Below are positions 59,672 to 64,000 of a stretch of 64,000 nt of DNA, piece after piece. The notes beneath the pieces are model-generated. The model was not told the DNA's origin. It saw nothing but the letters and a program-made list of their open reading frames with translations, and made no database searches. The DNA is from Cerasicoccus maritimus (GTDB lineage Bacteria; Verrucomicrobiota; Verrucomicrobiia; Opitutales; Cerasicoccaceae), in NCBI GenBank assembly GCA_031296935.1, contig JAVDPD010000004.1, positions 124,001 to 188,000 on the forward strand, read 5' to 3'. A program made the position numbers and the translations under genes. Position 1 is the stretch's first letter; each line of letters opens with the position of its first letter.

Positions 59672-60799
59672 ATGAAGTTCAAGATTCACCGTGATCATTT
59701 CGCCACTGGTCTGCAACAAGTCCTCAACGTGGTGGGCTCCCGCGCCACCATGCCGATCCTCAGCAACGTGCTGATCCAGGCGGAAGGCAACCAGCTATCC
59801 CTGACGACCACCAATCTCGACCTCGGCATCCGCTGCCGCATCAAGGCCGAGGTGGAACAACCCGGTGGCATCACGCTCCCGGTTCGCAAGCTTGCCACCA
59901 TCGTCCGCGCCCTCCCCAACAGTGAGATCGAGGTGGACGCCTCTTCCGGCAATCAAGCCAAGATCACTTCCGGCGGCTCGCTGTTCCGCATCATGGGTAT
60001 CAGCGAAGACGAGTTCCCCCCCCTCCCCTCGTTTGCCGACCAGCACATTTTCAATCTCCCACAGGATGACGTCGTGGGCATGCTCAAGAACGTCTCCTAC
60101 GCTCAGTCCAAGGACGAAAACCGCTACATCTTGAACGGCGTTTTCTTCCAGTTCCGCGACAACCAAATGACCCTTGTTGCCACCGATGGCCGACGCCTGG
60201 CTCTGTGCAGCAAGGAAGTCGAAGTCGTCGAAGACAATGCGGGCGACCTCATTTTGCCGGCAAAAACGGTGGACGAGCTCCAGCGTCTGCTCGGCCAGGG
60301 TGAAACCGTCAAAATTACTTTCAGCGACCGTCAGGTTGCCTTCGAAATCCAGATTGCGACCGACGACGACAGCGGCTTGGTGGACTCCATCTACCTCGTC
60401 TCCAAGATCGTCGAAGGCAAGTATCCGGACTACAAGCAGGTCATCCCGAAGGAGACCGAAAATCGCATCAAGATCGAGCGCGAGTTGCTGGCAGAGTGTG
60501 TGCAGCGCGCCGCTCTCGTGACCAGTGACAAGAACAATTCCGTCAAGTTGAAGCTGTCCGACAACCTGCTCGAGATCACCGGTTCGTCTCCCGAATACGG
60601 CGAGTCCCATGAGTCCATGGCGATCAGCTACGAGAGCGCAGAAGTCACCGTGGCCTTCAATCCGCAATTCCTGCTGGATCCGCTCAAGGCCCTCGCTCAA
60701 GACGAAGTTTACTTTGAATTCAAGGACGAGTTGAGCCCTGGCGTGTTTAAGACCCTGGATAGCTTCCTGTGCGTCATCATGCCGCTGCGCTTGAACTAG
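59672..60799 (+). CDS. dnaN: DNA polymerase III subunit beta (sliding clamp)
   Basis: A 375-residue sliding clamp with three topologically similar domains. It starts [20 protein letters not shown] and continues [20 protein letters not shown], the universal N-terminal signature; the middle has [20 protein letters not shown] and [10 protein letters not shown], and the end [12 protein letters not shown], with the C-terminal 'MP.RL' that shapes the peptide-binding pocket. Normal length. No dnaA or recF adjoins it; the next gene is a membrane protein. The AT-rich leader may contain DnaA-type boxes. Confidence 0.98.
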   Translation: MKFKIHRDHFATGLQQVLNVVGSRATMPILSNVLIQAEGNQLSLTTTNLDLGIRCRIKAEVEQPGGITLPVRKLATIVRALPNSEIEVDASSGNQAKITSGGSLFRIMGISEDEFPPLPSFADQHIFNLPQDDVVGMLKNVSYAQSKDENRYILNGVFFQFRDNQMTLVATDGRRLALCSKEVEVVEDNAGDLILPAKTVDELQRLLGQGETVKITFSDRQVAFEIQIATDDDSGLVDSIYLVSKIVEGKYPDYKQVIPKETENRIKIERELLAECVQRAALVTSDKNNSVKLKLSDNLLEITGSSPEYGESHESMAISYESAEVTVAFNPQFLLDPLKALAQDEVYFEFKDELSPGVFKTLDSFLCVIMPLRLN

Positions 60800-60869
60800 T
60801 TTCTTCCCTGGGCCATGCCCCCCGGCGAATAATGGAACCAAAGCCCCATTTTCGCCGTCTACAGCATAC

Positions 60870-61751
60870 ATGTCACTTGCCACTCAGATCGTTTTCGGCC
60901 TGCTGATCCTCTCGATGGGGATCGGTTTCGCGAACAATCATTGGCAAAGCCCGGTTCTGTCGATTTTCAACCGCTGGCTTCGCTGGATGCTGTTTGCATG
61001 CACCGTGGCCGCGGCAGCCCGTGAATTCAGCTGGTCGGAGCGCCCGTTCTGGGTCCTCGCCGGAGTAGCGTTCCTCGGCTGGTTCCTCCTCGAAACGCTC
61101 TATAACTGGCTGGAAGTCTGCGCGGTGAGCAAGGGCCCGATCCCGCTTTTTCCGCGTTTTCGCAAGAATTCCGAGGGCGACGAATGGCCGGCGGACAAGC
61201 GTTTCATCCTCCTGCGCGACTGGCTTCGCAGCACGGGTTTTAAGAAGCTTGAGTCCCTCAAGGCCGAGCTGATTAAGGACTACGCGATCCGCTCCAGCAT
61301 TTACCAGGACGAGCAAGGCCTCGTGCGCCTGCAAGTGATGTTTTTCCCGAACGGCGTCAGCTCGCATCAGGTAGGCTATGTGCTCATGACTAAGACCCAG
61401 GAAGGCGAGCGCGTGATGACCTCGAATCTCACCATGCCTTTTGGTGGCTTCTATCCGGAAAAGTGGTTCATTGTCCGCAAGCCGTTGATGCGGAATCTCG
61501 ACAAGCTGTTGCGCTACCACCGTCGCCGCCTCCTCCGCGAAGGCGTCAATGTGGAAGTCTGGGAAGATGACGACCCGATGGACGACCTGAACCGCCAGCA
61601 GACAAGCCTCGAAATTGCGAACCTCCAGTCCGGCTACCTCCTGCCGCGCGAGTTCCAGGAAGAGCATGGCCGCCTGTCTTTCGAAGGCCGCTATCGTCTC
61701 TGGAAAGAGCACTGGATGATCAACTACCTCGGCCGCACGGTTAACTATTAG
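60870..61751 (+). CDS. Conserved-looking membrane protein downstream of dnaN
   Basis: A 293-residue protein with two or three N-terminal membrane helices (IVFGLLILSMGIGFA; WMLFACTVAAAAREF; WVLAGVAFLGWFLLETLYNWL) and a long cytosolic domain (residues about 90-293) rich in basic and aromatic residues: LLRDWLRSTGFKKLESLKAE, YPEKWFIVRKPLMRNLDKLL, RYHRRRLLREGVNVEVWEDD. I do not recognise the domain. Same direction as dnaN, 70 bases downstream; co-transcription is possible. Confidence 0.72.
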   Translation: MSLATQIVFGLLILSMGIGFANNHWQSPVLSIFNRWLRWMLFACTVAAAAREFSWSERPFWVLAGVAFLGWFLLETLYNWLEVCAVSKGPIPLFPRFRKNSEGDEWPADKRFILLRDWLRSTGFKKLESLKAELIKDYAIRSSIYQDEQGLVRLQVMFFPNGVSSHQVGYVLMTKTQEGERVMTSNLTMPFGGFYPEKWFIVRKPLMRNLDKLLRYHRRRLLREGVNVEVWEDDDPMDDLNRQQTSLEIANLQSGYLLPREFQEEHGRLSFEGRYRLWKEHWMINYLGRTVNY

Positions 61752-61753
61752 AT

Positions 61754-61798
61754 CAGCCAGCCTCTGGCTGAACAGATAGATTTGAGCATGGCGCAAAT
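61754..61798. repeat. Twin-hairpin module
   Basis: Hairpin CAGCCAG-cct-CTGGCTG (61754-61770) followed by the palindrome-like ATTTGAGCATGGCGCAAAT (61780-61798), the same order as in the 197-bp element. Confidence 0.75.
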
Positions 61799-61860
61799 GC
61801 TGAGTGCGAGAAGTAAAATTTTATAGGAAGCGGATCTATTCTCTGGTTTCTTTTGTTATC

Positions 61861-62136
61861 ATGAATGTGTTCAGCGATAGAACAGGGCCACTACAATATT
61901 TTCGATTTTTTGGGATTGTTGTCGTCATTTTACCCTATGGTAATTTTCCGGATTACTGGATTATCAGCATTTTGCTTAGCTCGATCGCTTTGCTCGCGTT
62001 CTTAAAGTTTGTGAAGAGAATTGAAGTTCAGATTCGAAACGAGAATCAAACAAAGCCAAATGGAGAGCAAGTGGCGCTTGGATTGGCGTTCGCGGCGTTG
62101 ATGTTGGGCAACGCGCTGATAGTGCAAAGCCTTTGA
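61861..62136 (+). CDS. Small membrane protein, AT-rich
   Basis: A 91-residue protein, MNVFSDRTGPLQYFRFFGIV onward, with two or three hydrophobic segments (VVVILPYGNFPDYWIISILL; SSIALLAFLKFV; ALGLAFAALMLGNALIVQSL) around a charged loop (KRIEVQIRNENQTKPNGEQ). The codons are markedly more AT-rich than those of dnaN and its neighbour, pointing to recent acquisition. The open frame runs upstream to 61804, but ATG 61861 gives the more natural start. No family recognised. Confidence 0.6.
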   Translation: MNVFSDRTGPLQYFRFFGIVVVILPYGNFPDYWIISILLSSIALLAFLKFVKRIEVQIRNENQTKPNGEQVALGLAFAALMLGNALIVQSL

Positions 62137-62234
62137 TGCCAAACCAAGCTGGCGAACCCGCAGCCGCGCCAACGTTTTCTTGCCAAGCGCTGATACGCTT
62201 CCTAACATCGCCTAAACGACTGAAAGGCAAGGCT

Positions 62235-62768
62235 ATGAAAAAACTGAAAAAGGGTCAGCTCGCCAAGAAGCTGAAGAAGTATCTCCGCACGCAAAAAGTT
62301 AAGTCGCGCGACTACCACGAGGACTTGCTCGACAAGACCTGCGACACCCTCACCAAGATTTTTAACACTACCTACGAGCTGACCGCGCCAGTCGTTGAGA
62401 AGATCGACGAAAACTTGAGCAAGATCCATGAAACGATCTACTCGGAGGAAGCTGCTGCCGAAGCCGACGCCAAGGTGGCCACCGGCGGAAAGAAGGCTAA
62501 GTCGAAAAAGAAGACCGCGAAAAAAGCCGTAAAGAAGGCTGCCAAGAAAGCGTCCAAAAAGGCGGCTAAAAAAGGCGTGAAGAAAGCGGCTAAGAAAAAC
62601 ACCGCTAAAAAGGCCGCCAAGAAAGCAACGAAGAAGGCCGTCAAAAAGACTGTAGCCAAGAAAGCCGCCACCAAGAAAAGCGCTAAAAAGGCGGTAAAGA
62701 AAACAGTGAAAAAAGCCGCCACCAAGAAGGCGACCAAGACCGCTGCTAAGAAAGCTACTGACGCTTAG
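62235..62768 (+). CDS. Histone H1-like Lys/Ala-rich nucleoid protein
   Basis: A 177-residue protein in two parts. Residues 1-85 are a charged helical domain (MKKLKKGQLAKKLKKYLRTQ; DYHEDLLDKTCDTLTKIFNT). Residues 90-177 are almost entirely Lys, Ala and Thr in AKKAVKKAAKKA-type repeats, like eukaryotic H1 tails, AlgP and chlamydial HctB. Such tails bind DNA non-specifically and compact it. ATG 62235 is chosen; the frame upstream to 62133 is not protein-like. The N-terminal domain may mediate oligomerisation. Function by analogy only. Confidence 0.85.
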   Translation: MKKLKKGQLAKKLKKYLRTQKVKSRDYHEDLLDKTCDTLTKIFNTTYELTAPVVEKIDENLSKIHETIYSEEAAAEADAKVATGGKKAKSKKKTAKKAVKKAAKKASKKAAKKGVKKAAKKNTAKKAAKKATKKAVKKTVAKKAATKKSAKKAVKKTVKKAATKKATKTAAKKATDA

Positions 62769-62827
62769 TTTTAGCTCGCGCGCATTCTGGAATTCGACAC
62801 TTGCGGTGTTTCATGCATTTTAACCGC

Positions 62828-63199
62828 ATGCACGCCCGTGTTCAGTCGCCACCTTTGAAGCCAACTCTCCTTTGGGATGGGGATTGCGGTTTTTGTGGGC
62901 GTTCGGCGTGGCGTTTGGAGCGGCGCACCGGTGAATCCGTCGACTACGCGCCTTACCAGACCATGCTTGCGCGCTTCCCGGAAATCCCCGAATCGGCGCT
63001 TGAGCATGCAGTGCATTTGGTGGAGTCCGATGGCGCGGTTTATCATTCCGCGCAGGCGATTTTCCGTGCGCTTATGTATGCGCCGCGTTGGTCGTGGGCT
63101 AACCGCTTTTATGAACGCAGTCAGATCTTTGCGGCGCTCAGTGAGTGGGGTTATCGTCGCGTCGCCAACAACCGCTACCTGATTTCGAAAGTCTTATAG
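62828..63199 (+). CDS. DCC-family thiol-disulfide oxidoreductase-like protein
   Basis: A 123-residue protein with the DCC (DUF393) signature near the N-terminus: LLWDGDCGFCGRSAWRLERR, i.e. D-G-x-C-x-x-C, followed by VDYAPYQTMLARFPEIPESA and VHLVESDGAVYHSAQAIFRAL, the other conserved segments of the family. Small soluble thioredoxin-like enzyme; substrate unknown. In-frame ATGs at 62801 and 62813 are alternative starts; 62828 (MHARVQSPPLKPTLL) gives the usual distance to the motif. The Lys/Ala-rich protein ends 60 bases before. Confidence 0.85.
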   Translation: MHARVQSPPLKPTLLWDGDCGFCGRSAWRLERRTGESVDYAPYQTMLARFPEIPESALEHAVHLVESDGAVYHSAQAIFRALMYAPRWSWANRFYERSQIFAALSEWGYRRVANNRYLISKVL

Positions 63200-63260
63200 C
63201 GCGGGCTAACCGCTGCTTGCCCTTGACCCCAAGGCCAAGACGAATTTCACTCTACGTTTA

Positions 63261-63689
63261 ATGCCCAATAAAGATTTTGACGAAGTCGTCGGCCTGATCC
63301 GCAAGGAAGACTCCCGCTACGAAGTGGGGGCCTACCATTTTGTGCGCCTGGGGCTCGACCACACGATCAAAAATCTCAAGGACGACCCCGACCGCGAAAC
63401 GCGTCATGTTTCCGGGCAAGAGCTGCTTTCTGGCATTCGCGACTACGCCCTCGAGCAATATGGGCCCATGTCCTACACGCTGCTTACGCACTGGGGCCTC
63501 AAGCGTTGTGAGGACTTCGGCGACATCGTGTTCAACCTCGTGGAATGGGGCGTGCTCGGCAAAACGGAAAACGATCAGCGCGAAGACTTCGCCGATGGTT
63601 ATGATTTCCGTGAAGCTTTCCTGCTTCCCTTCGAGCCCAAATCGCGTCGCCTCAAGGCACCCGACGAAGACACCCCCGCCAACAACTAG
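63261..63689 (+). CDS. Minf_1886 family protein
   Basis: A 142-residue soluble protein whose pattern, FDEVVGLIRKEDSRYEVGAY, HFVRLGLDHTIKNL, RHVSGQELLSGIRDYALEQY, GPMSYTLLTHWGLKRCEDFG and DIVFNLVEWGVLGKTENDQ, is that of the Minf_1886 (Plancto_Ver) family found in Verrucomicrobia, Planctomycetes and Lentisphaerae. The function is not known; the conservation across the PVC group suggests a housekeeping role. It is the best taxonomic marker in the window. Normal length; a triple-hairpin-type repeat begins at its stop codon. Confidence 0.85.
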   Translation: MPNKDFDEVVGLIRKEDSRYEVGAYHFVRLGLDHTIKNLKDDPDRETRHVSGQELLSGIRDYALEQYGPMSYTLLTHWGLKRCEDFGDIVFNLVEWGVLGKTENDQREDFADGYDFREAFLLPFEPKSRRLKAPDEDTPANN

Positions 63690-63730
63690 CAGCGTGCCGC
63701 TGCACCCATAGATTTGCCCATTGGGCAAAT
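63689..63730. repeat. Hairpin module after the Minf_1886 gene
   Basis: GCAGCG-tgc-CGCTGC (63689-63703, starting in the stop codon) and the palindrome ATTTGCCCATTGGGCAAAT (63712-63730), identical in kind and order to 46791-46847, without the middle hairpin. Confidence 0.85.
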
Positions 63731-63809
63731 GGCTTAGTGGCAATGATGCGGCTCGCTTGTAAGCGTCGCACTATCTCATTCAGTTGGATAGAAAGCCGGT
63801 TGCCCCACC

Positions 63810-63828
63810 ATTTGAGCAATACGCAAAT
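63810..63828. repeat. 19-base palindrome-like unit at the end of the HdeD-type gene
   Basis: ATTTGAGCAATACGCAAAT, a variant of the ATTTG-N9-CAAAT family, ends one base before the stop codon of the minus-strand gene at 63829. Confidence 0.7.
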
Positions 63829-64000
63829 CTATCGATCCAACGGGACGTTGGTGCTGGCTTTGGCGAGGGAGAGGATGGTCATGCCGGCCATGAGGAAGTT
63901 GACGCCAACGATGATGCCGATGAACCACTGCGCGGCGCTGGGCCATTCGCTGAAAACAATGCCCGCGATGATCAGGCCGAAGACGCCGTTGATCAGTACC
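63829..64000 (-). CDS. HdeD/DUF308 family membrane protein, C-terminal part (cut by window edge)
   Basis: The last 57 residues of a gene whose 5' end lies beyond the window. They read VLINGVFGLIIAGIVFSEWP, SAAQWFIGIIVGVNFLMAG and MTILSLAKASTNVPLDR: two membrane helices with the 'WP.SA.W.IG...G...L..G' pattern of the HdeD acid-resistance (DUF308) family. The stop (63829-63831) abuts a repeat palindrome. Confidence 0.75.
   Translation of the reverse strand, partial: VLINGVFGLIIAGIVFSEWPSAAQWFIGIIVGVNFLMAGMTILSLAKASTNVPLDR

Noticed and set aside
62438..62737. Hydrophobic minus-strand open frame (Phe/Ala/Leu-rich)
   Set aside because: It is the complement of the Lys/Ala repeats of the H1-like gene; AAG/GCC repeats read backwards always give Phe/Leu/Ala.

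Overview
The window looks like a chromosomal segment of a member of the Verrucomicrobiota, most likely of the Opitutae (Puniceicoccus/Coraliomargarita/Cerasicoccus-type). This rests on the housekeeping set (atpDC, gcvP, aroC, dnaN, glgC, rsmD, rsmE, SRP RNA), on a Minf_1886-type protein known from Verrucomicrobia and Planctomycetes, on an SHD1-type domain, and on the many PVC-style secreted proteins of unknown function. Assignment below phylum level is inference. Base composition is GC-rich in core genes and visibly more AT-rich in several small ORFs and in the 15.5-20.9 kb stretch.

Layout. 0-13.4 kb: end of the ATP synthase operon, a PstS-like binding protein, tRNA-Gly, an OafA-type acyltransferase, a rhomboid protease, full-length glycine dehydrogenase (gcvP) divergent from a GntR/FCD regulator with a FadR-type operator between them, a GluR0-like glutamate-receptor K+ channel, a VIT1-type metal transporter and an ABC exporter. 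13.5-21 kb: an ABC-F ATPase followed by an accessory zone with a decayed coiled-coil gene, an IS630 remnant, two tRNA-Leu genes and, directly behind them, a broken anti-phage island (C-terminus of a DUF1156-type methylase, a small ORF and a SNF2 helicase without PLD or C-terminal helicase lobe).

21-33 kb: PspA with a multi-pass membrane partner, a thioredoxin-fold protein lacking its cysteines, a PAS hybrid histidine kinase, a lipoprotein, an M14 peptidase, and an S55 peptidase paired with a beta-propeller protein. 33-34.5 kb is a gene-free cluster of nested inverted repeats. 34.5-44.9 kb: an ECF sigma/anti-sigma operon, a secreted serpin, a cNMP-binding protein, mlaD, rsmE, a four-repeat TerB protein, an LMW phosphatase, aroC and two small lipoproteins.

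44.9-64 kb: SRP RNA, a TPR membrane protein, rsmD, a tandem GYF_2 protein, an aromatic-rich secreted protein leading into mlaE-orf-mlaF, a broken RAYT between perfect REP inverted repeats, glgC, a frameshifted phzF, a tandem universal stress protein, an AT-rich candidate origin region before dnaN, an H1-like protein and the end of an HdeD-family gene.

The most distinctive feature is the density and modularity of small non-coding repeats: two MITEs whose target duplications coincide with stop codons, a 197-bp element in two inverted copies 7.8 kb apart, a 64-bp palindrome (a decayed copy of which ends the broken helicase), a family of hairpin modules built on ATTTG-N9-CAAAT, REPs with a matching RAYT, and degenerate period-7/8 tracts. 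The mla genes (mlaD apart from mlaE/F) and the PspA locus together suggest investment in envelope maintenance.
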